DNA of 64,000 nucleotides from an uncultured Alsobacter sp. GTDB lineage: Bacteria > Pseudomonadota > Alphaproteobacteria > Rhizobiales > Beijerinckiaceae. Both the position numbers and the translations under genes were made by a program. This document shows, one piece after another, positions 36,162-47,481 of this stretch. Under the pieces are notes generated by a model that had not been told where the DNA came from, searched no databases, and was given only the letters and a program-made list of their open reading frames with translations. Position 1 is the first letter of the stretch; each line of letters opens with the position of its first letter. The stretch lies in assembly GCF_945952055.1 (NCBI RefSeq), contig NZ_CAMFHB010000023.1, positions 32,670 through 96,669 of the forward strand, written 5' to 3'.

Positions 36162-37177
36162 CAGTCGTCCTCCGCTTGCGGGGTGGCCCTTGGGTGCCCG
36201 CGCTGCACGATCTCCATCAGCAATCCGCCGACGCCGAGCCGCATGATGTCGGCGCGCGTCACGGGCAGGCCGGCGAGCAGCCGCTGGAGCACCCAGTCGA
36301 AGCCGTTCTCCTTGGGGCTGCGCGCGCAACCGGGCGCCCCCAGCACGGGCCTGCCGCCGAGAGAGCCCACGAGCAGCAGGTTGCCGGGATCCACCGGCAT
36401 GCCGAAATGCTCGACCCGACCGCCGGCGGCCTCGATCGCCGCGGGGATGACGTCGCGCCGGTCGGTGATCGCCGAGGCGCCGAAGACCACCATCAGGTCG
36501 ACCTCGCTGCGGGCGAGCGCCTCGAGCGCACCGGTCAGCGCGCCGGCCTCATGGGGCACCTCGGTGTCGGAGACGATCTTCGCGCCGGCGGGCCCCAGGC
36601 GTCCCTGCAAGACGCCGATGGTCTTGCGCACCACGGTGGGCTTGAGCCCCGGCAGCAGCGTGGAGACCACTCCCACCCTGAGCGGATGGAACGGAGCCAC
36701 CCGGATCGTCGCCGGCCCGGCGGCTTCGAGCGCCCGGGCCAGCAGCGCCTCGGGCACGGCGAAGGGGATGATCTTCACGGTGCCGATCATCTCGCCCTCC
36801 TCGACCGCCTTCCAGGCGGCCAGGGTGGCGAAGGTGAGGGCCTCGTCGACCGTGTTGATGCGATCCACCGCCGCGCCGTCCACGACCAGCACGCCGGCCG
36901 TCTCCGCGAAGAGGTTGCTGCGTCCCGTCGCCGGCTTTTCGACGCGCACGCCCTCCCCGGCCACGGCCCTGGCGAGCCGGCCGGCCGCCTCGTCCTCGGC
37001 CACGTCGCCGGCATCGAAGTGAACGACCACGACCCGGTCGAGCCCGGCCGCGCGCAGCTTGGCCACCTCCGCCGGCCCGATGAGGGTGCCCTTCTTCACG
37101 GCGCCCTCGGGCAGGCGCACGGAGTGGACGGCGATGCCGCCCAGGGCCTCCTCCAGCACAACCGCTCCGAAGCGCAT
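36161..37177 (-). CDS. Molybdopterin-binding domain protein (338 aa)
   Basis: A MoaB/Mog-like molybdopterin-binding domain with GPAEVAKLRAAGLDRVVVVHFD and VDLMVVFGASAITDRRDVIP. This protein type is often encoded, or fused, with MocA in molybdenum hydroxylase clusters and presumably hands the cofactor on. ATG at 37177 has GAGGAG five bases upstream. It overlaps mocA by one base. Confidence 0.85.
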   Translation of the reverse strand: MRFGAVVLEEALGGIAVHSVRLPEGAVKKGTLIGPAEVAKLRAAGLDRVVVVHFDAGDVAEDEAAGRLARAVAGEGVRVEKPATGRSNLFAETAGVLVVDGAAVDRINTVDEALTFATLAAWKAVEEGEMIGTVKIIPFAVPEALLARALEAAGPATIRVAPFHPLRVGVVSTLLPGLKPTVVRKTIGVLQGRLGPAGAKIVSDTEVPHEAGALTGALEALARSEVDLMVVFGASAITDRRDVIPAAIEAAGGRVEHFGMPVDPGNLLLVGSLGGRPVLGAPGCARSPKENGFDWVLQRLLAGLPVTRADIMRLGVGGLLMEIVQRGHPRATPQAEDD

Positions 37178-37186
37178 GGGATCTCC

Positions 37187-37894
37187 TCAGGCCGCCGTCC
37201 GCTTGGCACCCGTGGCGGGATCGAGCCGCAGCGCGGCGGTGATCTCGCCCAGAATCGACAACGCGATCTCGGCCGGGCTGATGGCGCCGATGTTTAGGCC
37301 GATCGGCGCCTTGATCCGGCCGATCTGCTCGGGCGTGAAGCCGGCTTCCGCCAGGCGCTCGACCCGCTTGCCGTGCGTCTTCCGCGAGCCCAGCGCCCCC
37401 ACGTAGAAGCAGTCGGAGGCGAGAGCCATCCGCAGGCCCGGATCGTCGATCTTGGGATCGTGGGTGAGAGCCACGAAGGCGGTGTAGCGGTCGATGCCGA
37501 GCGTCGGGATGACCACGTCCGGCCATTCGGCGTGCAGGGCCACGTCGGGAAAGCGCTCGGGCGTGGCGAAGGCTGTGCGCGGGTCGACGACGATGACGTC
37601 GAAGCCGAGGATCTTCGCCATCGGCGCGAGCGCCTGGGAGATGTGCACCGCGCCGGTCACGAGGATCCGCACCGGCGGCACCTGCACGGTGAGGAAGAGT
37701 TCGCCCTCCGGCGTCTCGGCCATGCCGCTGCGCCCCGTCCGCAGCCGGTCGCGCAGGAGGTCCGCCAGGGGATCCGCGCCGACGTCGGCCTCCTTCACCA
37801 GGCGCTGCGCGCCCGTGGACGGGTTGGTGACGAGCACCGTGGCGCGCCGGGCGGTGCGCTCGGCGTTCATGGCGGAGAGCAGGCTCAGGTCCAT
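37187..37894 (-). CDS. XdhC C-terminal-type protein (235 aa)
   Basis: Belongs to the XdhC/CoxI/CoxF family of chaperones that bind the sulfurated cofactor and load it into the large subunit. It has the Rossmann-like half: VRILVTGAVHISQALAPMAKILGFDV, VVDPRTAFATPERFP, FYVGALGSRKTH and IGLNIGAISPAEIALSI. The first 40 residues do not contain the XdhC_CoxI N-domain, which is a separate gene at 37940. Thus the usual XdhC is split in two. Confidence 0.87.
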   Translation of the reverse strand: MDLSLLSAMNAERTARRATVLVTNPSTGAQRLVKEADVGADPLADLLRDRLRTGRSGMAETPEGELFLTVQVPPVRILVTGAVHISQALAPMAKILGFDVIVVDPRTAFATPERFPDVALHAEWPDVVIPTLGIDRYTAFVALTHDPKIDDPGLRMALASDCFYVGALGSRKTHGKRVERLAEAGFTPEQIGRIKAPIGLNIGAISPAEIALSILGEITAALRLDPATGAKRTAA

Positions 37895-37939
37895 CGAAGG
37901 CCCCTCATGTCAGCTTTGGAACCGGCGGCGGGCCACCGG

Positions 37940-38263
<324 letters not shown>

Positions 38264-38288
38264 GTTTGCCTCCATCGTTCCTGAAGGA

Positions 38289-38371
38289 GCGGGTAGCGAA
38301 TGGCGAGGAGCGAACGGGGGTGTCGGGATGGGCCCGCGTCCCTCCTCGCTATTCGCCATTCGCTACTCGCC
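38289..38371. repeat. Family C intergenic palindrome (copy 1)
   Basis: Two inverted arms built around TAGCGAATGGCGA / TCGCCATTCGCTA flank a variable centre. The second copy is at 44182-44264. Both lie inside the cox gene cluster. Confidence 0.85.
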
Positions 38372-38408
38372 TCTTTCCACAATGCTCATCATCGAGCACC
38401 GAAACCAC

Positions 38409-39659
38409 CTACGCCACCCGCTTCAGCCACTTCCGCGGATCGGCATCGGCGGAGCCTTCCTCGCCGAGCGCCTTCACCAGCGCGTCCATGGACTGAAGAT
38501 TGTGAATGGGGCGGAATTCGTCCACATGCGGCAGCATCATGCGGATGCCCTGCGCCTTGGCCTCGAAGCCGCCGAAGCGCAGCAGCGGGTTCAGCCAGAC
38601 GAGGCGGCGCGTGGACCGGTGCAGGCGGTCCATCTCCACGGCGAGCTCGTCGTTGCCGTCCCGCTCCAGCCCATCGGTGAACAGAAGCACCACCGCGCCC
38701 TGCCCCAGCACCCGGCGGGACCATTGCCGGTTGAAACCGTGCAGGCAGGTGGCGATGCGCGTGCCGCCGGACCAGTCCTGGACCTGCGAGGAGCACAGGG
38801 CCAGCGCCTCGTCGGGGTCGCGGCTGCGCAGTGCCCGGCTGACATTGGTGAGCCGGGTGCCGAACAGGAAGGTGTGCACCCGCCGCCGCGCGTCCGTGAG
38901 CGCGTGGAGGAAGTGCAGGAAGAGGCGCGTGTAGTCCGCCATCGAGCCGGAGATGTCGCACAGCGCTACCAGCGGCGGGTGCCTGGTCTCGCGCTCCTGG
39001 TAGGCGAGATCGATGACGGCCCCGCCCGCCCGCAGCGAGCGGCGGAACGAGCGGCGCGGGTCGACGCGCTTGCCGTGGATCGACGGCGTCATGCGGCGCG
39101 TCAGGATGCGGTCGTCCGGCAGGCGCAGGCGCGCGATGGCGCGCTGGGCCTTGGCGATCTCCTCCGCCGACATCTGGGCGAAGTCCTTCGACTGCAGGAT
39201 CTCGCGCTCGGACACCGTGAGGCGGGCGGAGAACTCGGTCTCCTCCTCCTTGCGCTCCTCCTCGCGCCGGCTCTGCTTCAGCAGCGCCTCGGCGGCGCGC
39301 AGCGCGCCGGCGTCGGGCTTCTTCGGCTCTTCCTTCACGCCCGGCGAATGCGGCGACAACGTCGCGATGATCTTCTCGATTAGCGCCTTGCGCCGCCAGA
39401 AGATGCGGAAGGCCTGCTCGAACACGTCCGAGTGCTCGTGCTTCTTCACGAAGACGGCGTGGAGCGTCCAGTAGAAGTCCGCCCTGGTGCCGACCCGCGC
39501 CGTCTCGACCGCGGCGATCGCGTCGAGCACGGCGCCGGGCCCGACAGGCAGCCCCGCCTCGCGCAGCGCGCGGGCGAAATAGGCGATGTTCTCGGCGAGC
39601 CGGCCGTCGCCGGTCGGCTCCAGAGGATCGCGCTCTGCAGGATCGCTGCCGGGGCTCAT
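38409..39659 (-). CDS. coxE: CoxE-type von Willebrand factor A protein (416 aa)
   Basis: VWA domain with the MIDAS metal site DISGS (in ALCDISGSMADY) and a later DGLERDG. N-terminal two-thirds is helical and charged. CoxE and CoxD assemble and insert the Cu/Mo centre in aerobic CO dehydrogenases; in form II clusters they are kept although Cu may be absent. Starts 4 bp after the coxD stop. Confidence 0.9.
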   Translation of the reverse strand: MSPGSDPAERDPLEPTGDGRLAENIAYFARALREAGLPVGPGAVLDAIAAVETARVGTRADFYWTLHAVFVKKHEHSDVFEQAFRIFWRRKALIEKIIATLSPHSPGVKEEPKKPDAGALRAAEALLKQSRREEERKEEETEFSARLTVSEREILQSKDFAQMSAEEIAKAQRAIARLRLPDDRILTRRMTPSIHGKRVDPRRSFRRSLRAGGAVIDLAYQERETRHPPLVALCDISGSMADYTRLFLHFLHALTDARRRVHTFLFGTRLTNVSRALRSRDPDEALALCSSQVQDWSGGTRIATCLHGFNRQWSRRVLGQGAVVLLFTDGLERDGNDELAVEMDRLHRSTRRLVWLNPLLRFGGFEAKAQGIRMMLPHVDEFRPIHNLQSMDALVKALGEEGSADADPRKWLKRVA

Positions 39660-39663
39660 GCGC

Positions 39664-40590
39664 TCAGCCGGCGCGGCGTGAGGGAGAGGCCTCCGCCTTG
39701 ATCTGGTCGATCAGCACCTTGGCGGCGGAACCCTGCATCTTCTGGATGTCGTCCTGGTACTTGAGGAGGACGCCCAGCGTGTCGGAGACCATGGCCGGAT
39801 CCAGCGCCAGCGCATCGAGCTCGACGAGTGCGGCGGCCCAGTCGAGCGTCTCGGCCACGCCCGGGACCTTGAACAGGTCCTGCGAGCGGATCGCCTGGAC
39901 GAAGCCGACGATCTCCTTCGACAGACGCTCGGGTGCCTTCGGCGCCTTGGCGCGCAGGATGGCGAGTTCGCGGGCCGTGTCGGGGTAGTCCACCCAGTGA
40001 TAGAGGCAGCGGCGCTTCAGCGCGTCGTGGATCTCGCGGGTGCGGTTCGACGTCACGATGACGATCGGCGGCTGCTCGGCCTTCACCGTGCCGAGTTCCG
40101 GAATCGTGACCTGGTTGTCGCTGAGGATCTCGAGAAGGAAGGCCTCGAAGGCCTCGTCCGTGCGGTCGAGTTCGTCGATGAGCAGGATCGGCGCACCGGC
40201 GGGATCGGGAGCCAGCGCCTGCAGCAGCGGCCGCTTCACGAGGTAGCGCTCGGAGAAGAGATCCCCCTCCAGCCGGGTGCGGTCCACCGCGCCCTCGGCC
40301 TCGGCGAGGCGGATCGCCATCATCTGGCCGGCATAGTTCCACTCGTAGACCGCCGAGGCGACGTCCAGGCCCTCGTAGCACTGCAGGCGGATGAGCTTGC
40401 GCCCGAGCGTCTGGGCCAGAACCTTGGCGATCTCGGTCTTGCCGACCCCCGCCTCCCCTTCCAACAGGATCGGCCGGCCCATGCGCAGGGCCAGGAACAC
40501 GACGGTGGCGAGCGCGCGGTCGGCGACGTACTGGCCGCCGGCGAGCAGGCTCACGGTCTCGTCGATCGAGGTGGGAAGGGCAACGGCCAT
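39664..40590 (-). CDS. coxD: CoxD-type MoxR AAA+ ATPase (308 aa)
   Basis: MoxR-family ATPase: Walker A GEAGVGKTEIAK, Walker B ILLIDELDRTDEAFEAFLLE, sensor motif VIVTSNRTREIHDALKRRC. It partners the VWA protein CoxE, like other MoxR/VWA pairs, as a maturation chaperone for the molybdenum enzyme. coxE follows with a 4-base gap. Confidence 0.92.
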   Translation of the reverse strand: MAVALPTSIDETVSLLAGGQYVADRALATVVFLALRMGRPILLEGEAGVGKTEIAKVLAQTLGRKLIRLQCYEGLDVASAVYEWNYAGQMMAIRLAEAEGAVDRTRLEGDLFSERYLVKRPLLQALAPDPAGAPILLIDELDRTDEAFEAFLLEILSDNQVTIPELGTVKAEQPPIVIVTSNRTREIHDALKRRCLYHWVDYPDTARELAILRAKAPKAPERLSKEIVGFVQAIRSQDLFKVPGVAETLDWAAALVELDALALDPAMVSDTLGVLLKYQDDIQKMQGSAAKVLIDQIKAEASPSRRAG

Positions 40591-40893
40591 GGAGGGTCTT
40601 TCGGAAGAGCGGTCAGGTTGCCGGAGAGTAGCGCCGGTACGCCTGGGGGCAAAACACAGATAAAGACGGACAAGGCCGGGACAAGCCCGGCCTCGAGAAG
40701 ATCAGCCATGCCGGAGGCACGGAGGGAGAAAACGACGCTTCTCCGTCGGGCTGCCACCTCTCCGCCGTCCTGGCCGGCTTGGCCCGGCCATCCACGACTT
40801 TGGCCCAGCTTGGCTCAGTCGTGGGTGCCCGGGCCAAGCCCGGGCATGACGCGCGGAGGGATGGGGGCGACGTGAGAAGCGCCGAAAAGCCCC
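40591..40893. other. Gap between coxM and coxD
   Basis: The 303 bases have no convincing gene. They hold a family A palindrome at 40762-40857 and a separate perfect hairpin GGCCGGG-ACAAG-CCCGGCC at 40674-40692. The hairpin could attenuate or process the cox transcript. Confidence 0.6.
40762..40857. repeat. Family A intergenic palindrome (copy 4)
   Basis: Arms around CCACGACTTTGG and CAGTCGTGGGTGCCCGGGCC; centre and outer arms differ from other copies. It sits between coxM and coxD. Confidence 0.9.
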
Positions 40894-41697
40894 TTACTTG
40901 CCCACCGCCGCGGTCACGGCGCGCTTGGCCATGACCACGATCAGGTTGGCGCGGTACTCGGGCGAGGCGTGGATGTCGCCGTTGAGGCCGGTGGCGGGCA
41001 GCGTCACGCCTTCCAGCGACTTGGGCGAGAAGCGTTTCTTCAGGGCGTCCTCGAGGACCGTCGCACGGAACACGCCGTTCGAGCCCGCACCGGTCACCGC
41101 GACGCGCACGTCGGAACCGCGCTTGGCTACGAAGACGCCGGCAAGGGCGTAGCGCGAGGCCGGGTTGCGGAACTTGGCGTAGGCCGCCTTGGACGGGATC
41201 GGGAAGGAGACCTTCACGATGATCTCGCCGTCCTCGAGCGCCGTCTCGAAGAGGCCCTTGAAGAACTCCTCGGCGGGAATCTTGCGCTTGTTGGTGACGA
41301 TCGTCGCGCCGAGGGCCAGCGCGGCCGAGGGATAGTCCGCGGCCGGGTCGTTGTTGGCGATCGAGCCACCAATGGTGCCGCGATGGCGGACCGCCGGGTC
41401 ACCGATGCCGGCGGCGAGCGACGCCAGGGCCGGGATCGCCTGCTGGACCACCGCCGAAGCGGCGACGTCCGCGTGGCGGGTCATGGCGCCGATGACGAGC
41501 GCGCGGCCCTTCAGCTCGATGCCCGACAGGCCGTCGACCTTGGCGAGGTCGATGAGGGTCGAAGGCGCGGCGAGCCGCTGCTTCATCGTCGGCAGAAGCG
41601 TCTGGCCGCCGGCGAGGAACTTGCCGTCCTCGGCCTTGGCCAGGGCGGAAGCCGCCTGACGCACCGTCTTCGGGCTCACATAGGAGAAGGCGTACAT
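40894..41697 (-). CDS. coxM: CoxM-type FAD subunit of molybdenum hydroxylase (267 aa)
   Basis: FAD-binding medium subunit: FLAGGQTLLPTMKQRL (FAD pyrophosphate), TIGGSIANNDPAADYP, and a C-terminal ITGAGSNG-like AVTGAGSNGVFR. Carries electrons from the Fe-S subunit to the quinone or other acceptor. Family length is about 265-290. The palindrome in the gap before coxD suggests a possible processing site. Confidence 0.92.
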   Translation of the reverse strand: MYAFSYVSPKTVRQAASALAKAEDGKFLAGGQTLLPTMKQRLAAPSTLIDLAKVDGLSGIELKGRALVIGAMTRHADVAASAVVQQAIPALASLAAGIGDPAVRHRGTIGGSIANNDPAADYPSAALALGATIVTNKRKIPAEEFFKGLFETALEDGEIIVKVSFPIPSKAAYAKFRNPASRYALAGVFVAKRGSDVRVAVTGAGSNGVFRATVLEDALKKRFSPKSLEGVTLPATGLNGDIHASPEYRANLIVVMAKRAVTAAVGK

Positions 41698-41747
41698 GGA
41701 TAAGGTCTCCTTCGGAGATCAGCGAATGTAGGAATGCCAGCGGGCGC

Positions 41748-44114
<2,367 letters not shown>

Positions 44115-44181
44115 TGTTCCCTCCTGGCGCCGCGTCGAGGCGGCTATCGTCTTAGGCGTGGAAACTGCGGCGGTGGAGCGC

Positions 44182-44264
44182 TGGGCGAGTGGCGAATGGC
44201 GAGTAGCGAGTGGGGTGCACGATCGCCCCTCTTCGCTGTTCGCTACGCCCTGCTCGCCCCACTC
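44182..44264. repeat. Family C intergenic palindrome (copy 2)
   Basis: Arms GGCGAATGGCGAGTAGCG and CGCTGTTCGCTACGCC..., inverted and imperfect. It sits between coxL and coxS. Confidence 0.8.
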
Positions 44265-44267
44265 TTC

Positions 44268-44765
44268 TTATTCCGCCGCGACCTTCTGCGCGCCGCCGGC
44301 CATGGCCGCGGCCCCGGCCTCCACGGCCTTGACGATGTTGTGGTAGCCCGTGCACCGGCAGATGTTGCCCTCGAGCTCGTGGCGGATGGTCGCCTCGTCG
44401 AGCGCGCTGCCCTTGCGGTTCACCATGTCGACCGCGGTCATGATCATGCCGGGGGTGCAGAAGCCGCACTGCAGGCCGTGATGCTCGCGGAACGCCGCCT
44501 GCATCGGATGCAGGTCCCCGCCAGCCGACGCCAGACCCTCGATCGTGACCACGGACGAGCCGTCAGCCTGAACGGCGAGCATGGTGCAGCTCTTCACCGC
44601 GCGTCCGTCGACATGGACGACACAGGCGCCGCACTGCGAGGTGTCGCAGCCGACATGCGTGCCGGTCAGCCGCAGATGGTCGCGCAGGAACGACACGAGC
44701 AGGGTGCGCGAATCCACCGACGCGCTGACGCTCTTGCCGTTCACCGTCAGGGTGATGTTGGCCAT
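44268..44765 (-). CDS. coxS: CoxS-type [2Fe-2S] subunit (165 aa)
   Basis: Small iron-sulfur subunit with the eight Cys of two [2Fe-2S] clusters: [11 protein letters not shown]...SC in the N-terminal plant-type ferredoxin domain and LQCGFCTPG...NICRCTGY in the helical domain. AGGAGG lies three bases before the first ATG (44768) and six before the second, so I use 44765. It should carry electrons from the Mo site to the FAD of CoxM. Confidence 0.94.
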   Translation of the reverse strand: MANITLTVNGKSVSASVDSRTLLVSFLRDHLRLTGTHVGCDTSQCGACVVHVDGRAVKSCTMLAVQADGSSVVTIEGLASAGGDLHPMQAAFREHHGLQCGFCTPGMIMTAVDMVNRKGSALDEATIRHELEGNICRCTGYHNIVKAVEAGAAAMAGGAQKVAAE

Positions 44766-44949
44766 CATGGTCCTCCTTGGATGGGCGCCCGCGGCGGAGC
44801 GCCGGATTGTTGGCCGCGCAGGGCGCGCGGCGGCATGACGAAAAGGCTGGCTCGGGGGTGCTTCGGGGGAGCACCCAATGCGGTGCGCGGGAGTGTGGTA
44901 CGCCCCGAAACGGCGGTCAAGCGGGATGCGTCATCCGCGAGGCGCGACA

Positions 44950-44975
44950 AACCGGCCCGATTTGGGCCGTTTTTC
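44950..44975. terminator. Hairpin after coxG
   Basis: CGGCCC-GATTT-GGGCCG (44953-44969) is a perfect stem followed by TTTTT on the plus strand; on the minus strand (the direction of coxG) only GGTTTG follows. It could be a partial terminator between coxG and coxS. Confidence 0.4.
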
Positions 44976-45016
44976 GTCATTTCTTCGCGGTTGCGAGATG
45001 TTCGCGCAAACGCCAG

Positions 45017-45466
45017 CTAGGCCGCCGAAACGGCCTTGGCGAAATTCGCGAAGAACTCGTCGGCCATTTTCTTCGCCACGCCGTTGATGAGCCGGCCGCC
45101 GAGCTGGGCGAGCTTGCCGCCGATCTGGGCCTCCACGTCGTAGGTGAGCTTGGTGCCGCCCTCCACCGTCTCCAGCTTGACCACGGCGCCGCCCTTGGCG
45201 AATCCGGCCACCCCGCCCTCTCCCTCGCCGCTGATGCGATAGCCGTTGGGCGCGTCGATGTCGGTGAGGTTGACCTTGCCCTTGAAGGTGGCGCCCACCG
45301 GGCCGACCTTGATCTTCGCCGTCGCCTGGAACGACGTGTCGCTGGTCTTTTCCAGCGTCTGGCAGCCCGGAATGCAGGCCTTCAGAACCTCGGGATCGTT
45401 GAGCTTGGCCCAGACGGTCGGCTTGTCGGCCGGCAACACGAAGTCGCCGGACATGGTCATCGCCAT
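45017..45466 (-). CDS. coxG: CoxG-like SRPBCC protein (149 aa)
   Basis: Carbon monoxide dehydrogenase subunit G-like, SRPBCC fold: MSGDFVLPADKPTVWAKLNDPEVLKACIPGC is typical. Role in cox clusters is thought to be membrane attachment of the enzyme, not proven for form II. ATG at 45466 has AAGGAG nine bases upstream. It is divergent from the AcnX genes, 189 bp apart. About 250 bp separate it from coxS. Confidence 0.9.
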   Translation of the reverse strand: MAMTMSGDFVLPADKPTVWAKLNDPEVLKACIPGCQTLEKTSDTSFQATAKIKVGPVGATFKGKVNLTDIDAPNGYRISGEGEGGVAGFAKGGAVVKLETVEGGTKLTYDVEAQIGGKLAQLGGRLINGVAKKMADEFFANFAKAVSAA

Positions 45467-45655
45467 GGATGCGGTCTCCTTGGGTCTCGGGCCGCCGCAA
45501 AGGCAGCCCCGTGGCCGGAACCTCTGCGGGAACGGCGCAGGCGGATGAAAGCCCATCCGGCGGCCACCCGCAAGGCGAGCCCGGTTCGTTCTTTCGTCCT
45601 TGCACCGCTTCCGGCTGGTCCGCGATAGTGCGAGGACGACGAAGGTGACGAACAG

Positions 45656-46906
45656 ATGACGACCCTGACTGACGAGGAACGCGCGTTGGCCGCCGGCGAG
45701 CGGGGCGCCGGCAGCGCCATGGCCATGCGCATCGTGGCCGAGTCCGCCCGCCTGATGGGCGCACCGCGCCTGCTGCGGGTGGCCTCCGCCCACATCGACG
45801 GGGCCCTCTATCACGGCGATTCGGGCACGCTCTTCGCCGAAAAGCTGGTCGAGGGCGCGGCGCGGGTGGCGGTACCGTCGACCTTGAACGTCGGCGCCCT
45901 CGATCTCGTGGGCTGTTCGCGCAACCGCCTGCCGGCGCACGAGCGCGACATGGCCAGGCGCATGATGAAGGCCTACGAGGCCATGGGCTGCGCCGCGACG
46001 TGGACCTGCGCGCCCTACCAGGCGGGCCACCGGCCGGCGGTCGGCAGCGACGTCGCCTGGGGTGAATCGAACGCGGTGGTGTTCTGCAATTCCGTGCTCG
46101 GCGCGCGCACCAACCGCTACGGCGATTTCCTCGACATCGCCTGCGCCATCACCGCGCGTGCCCCCGACTACGGCCTTCACCGTCCGGAGAACCGCGTCGC
46201 GCGATTCGTGGTGGATGCGAGCGGGCTTCCGGCGGCACTCAAGGCGAGCGAGGCCTTCTGGCCTGTGCTCGGGACCTGGTACGGCCTTCACGCCGGCACC
46301 GCCGTCGGCGTCATCGACGGCCTGCAGGGTCACGCCAGCGAGGACAAGCTGAAGGCTCTGGGCGCGGCGTCGGCGTCTTCCGGCGGGGTGGGCCTGTTCC
46401 ACGTGGCCGGCGTGACGCCCGAAGCGCCCGACGTCGCCACCGTCACGGGCGGAGCCGCCGTGGAGCGGGTTGTGCTGACGGGCGCGATGCTCCAGGCCGC
46501 CGAGGCACGGCTGTCGACCGCCGCCGACGACAGCGTCGACGCGGTGGCGATCGGCAGCCCGCATCTCTCCCTCGACGAGGTGCTCGAATTGCGGCGCCTG
46601 CTGGCGGGGCGCAAGGTCGGCGTTCCCTTCTACGCCTGCACGGGTCGCCACGTGATCCGCGCCATCGACGCGGACGGCACCCGCCGCGCCCTGGAGGACC
46701 AGGGCATCACCTTCGTCGCCGACAGCTGCGTGGTCGTGGCGCCGATCATCGAGCGCACCACGGGCGTGCTCATGACCAATTCGGGCAAGTTCGCCCACTA
46801 CGCGCCCGGCAACACTGGCCTCGCCGTGCGCTACGGCGCGCTGGCCGATTGCGTCGAGAGCGCCATGGCCGGGCGCCTCGTGCGGGAGCCGATGCTATGG
46901 CAGTGA
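45656..46906 (+). CDS. Aconitase X catalytic (large) subunit (416 aa)
   Basis: DUF521/AcnX large subunit. The pattern GALYHGDSGTLFAEKL, STLNVGALDLVGC, AWGESNAVVFCNSVLGARTNR and FYACTGRH is characteristic, with Cys at Fe-S-ligand-like positions. In bacteria this type, with a separate small subunit, dehydrates cis-3-hydroxy-L-proline. The small subunit gene overlaps by 10 bp. The hydroxyproline epimerase and D-amino-acid dehydrogenase that follow support that role. Confidence 0.85.
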   Translation: MTTLTDEERALAAGERGAGSAMAMRIVAESARLMGAPRLLRVASAHIDGALYHGDSGTLFAEKLVEGAARVAVPSTLNVGALDLVGCSRNRLPAHERDMARRMMKAYEAMGCAATWTCAPYQAGHRPAVGSDVAWGESNAVVFCNSVLGARTNRYGDFLDIACAITARAPDYGLHRPENRVARFVVDASGLPAALKASEAFWPVLGTWYGLHAGTAVGVIDGLQGHASEDKLKALGAASASSGGVGLFHVAGVTPEAPDVATVTGGAAVERVVLTGAMLQAAEARLSTAADDSVDAVAIGSPHLSLDEVLELRRLLAGRKVGVPFYACTGRHVIRAIDADGTRRALEDQGITFVADSCVVVAPIIERTTGVLMTNSGKFAHYAPGNTGLAVRYGALADCVESAMAGRLVREPMLWQ

Positions 46907-47316
46907 CCCACTCCCCCTTCCCGGTCCTCCTGCCCGGTTCGGGAGCCGGCGAGGTCCTCGCCCTCACCCGTCCCATCAGCTTCTGGGGCGGCGTCGACCC
47001 GCGGACGGCAAACATCATCGACGCGCGCCATCCGGAGAACGGCGTGTGCATCAGCGGCAAGGTCCTCGCCTTGCCAGGCACGATCGGCTCGTCGTCAGCC
47101 TCGGCCGTGCTGCTCGAACTCGTTCACGCCGGCATCGCCCCGGCTGCGATCCTGATGACGGAGCCCGACGCGATCCTTCTGCTCGGCCTCGTCGTGGCCC
47201 GCGAGATGGGGTGGGCCACGCCCCCGGCGGTCAAGGTGCCGCTGGCGGTCCAGAAGGAGCTCGCTGGCAAGCGCGTGAGCGTGGGGGCGGATGGGGCGAT
47301 CACAACGGCGCAATGA
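46897..47316 (+). CDS. Aconitase X small (swivel) subunit (139 aa)
   Basis: DUF126 swivel-domain protein: FPVLLPGSGAGEVLALTRPISFWGGVDP, GKVLALPGTIGSSSASAVLLEL and ATPPAVKVPL. It completes the substrate site of the AcnX large subunit. ATG at 46897 lies inside the previous gene with a 10-base overlap, so translation is coupled. Confidence 0.87.
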   Translation: MAVTHSPFPVLLPGSGAGEVLALTRPISFWGGVDPRTANIIDARHPENGVCISGKVLALPGTIGSSSASAVLLELVHAGIAPAAILMTEPDAILLLGLVVAREMGWATPPAVKVPLAVQKELAGKRVSVGADGAITTAQ

Positions 47317-47345
47317 TGGACGCCGGTTCGTTTGAGCTCCCCCTC

Positions 47346-47366
47346 TCCGCGTCCTGGCCGGGCTGA
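47346..47366. repeat. Fragment of family A unit
   Basis: CGCGTCCTGGCCGGGCTGAGA matches the outer arm of family A but the second arm is absent; it is probably a decayed half-copy, directly before a family B half-copy. Confidence 0.5.
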
Positions 47367-47411
47367 GAGGAGGCAGCCGGATAGAAACGATTGATCTCGA
47401 ACCAAAAATGG

Positions 47412-47455
47412 TCCTCATCCTGAGCAGCCCGCGCAGCGGGCGTGTCGAAGGACGC
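47412..47455. repeat. Family B unit (single arm)
   Basis: TCCTCATCCTGAGCAGCCC... to ...GTGTCGAAGGACGC matches the second arm at 17132-17175 closely, including an internal hairpin (CCCGCGCAGCGGGC). Confidence 0.88.
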
Positions 47456-47481
47456 ACCGAACCCGGGCAGGCCCGAACAGC

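Noticed and set aside
45467..45655. Sigma-54 promoter for coxG on the minus strand
   Set aside because: A GG-N10-GC pair can be found but the rest of the -24 box does not match; too weak to claim.
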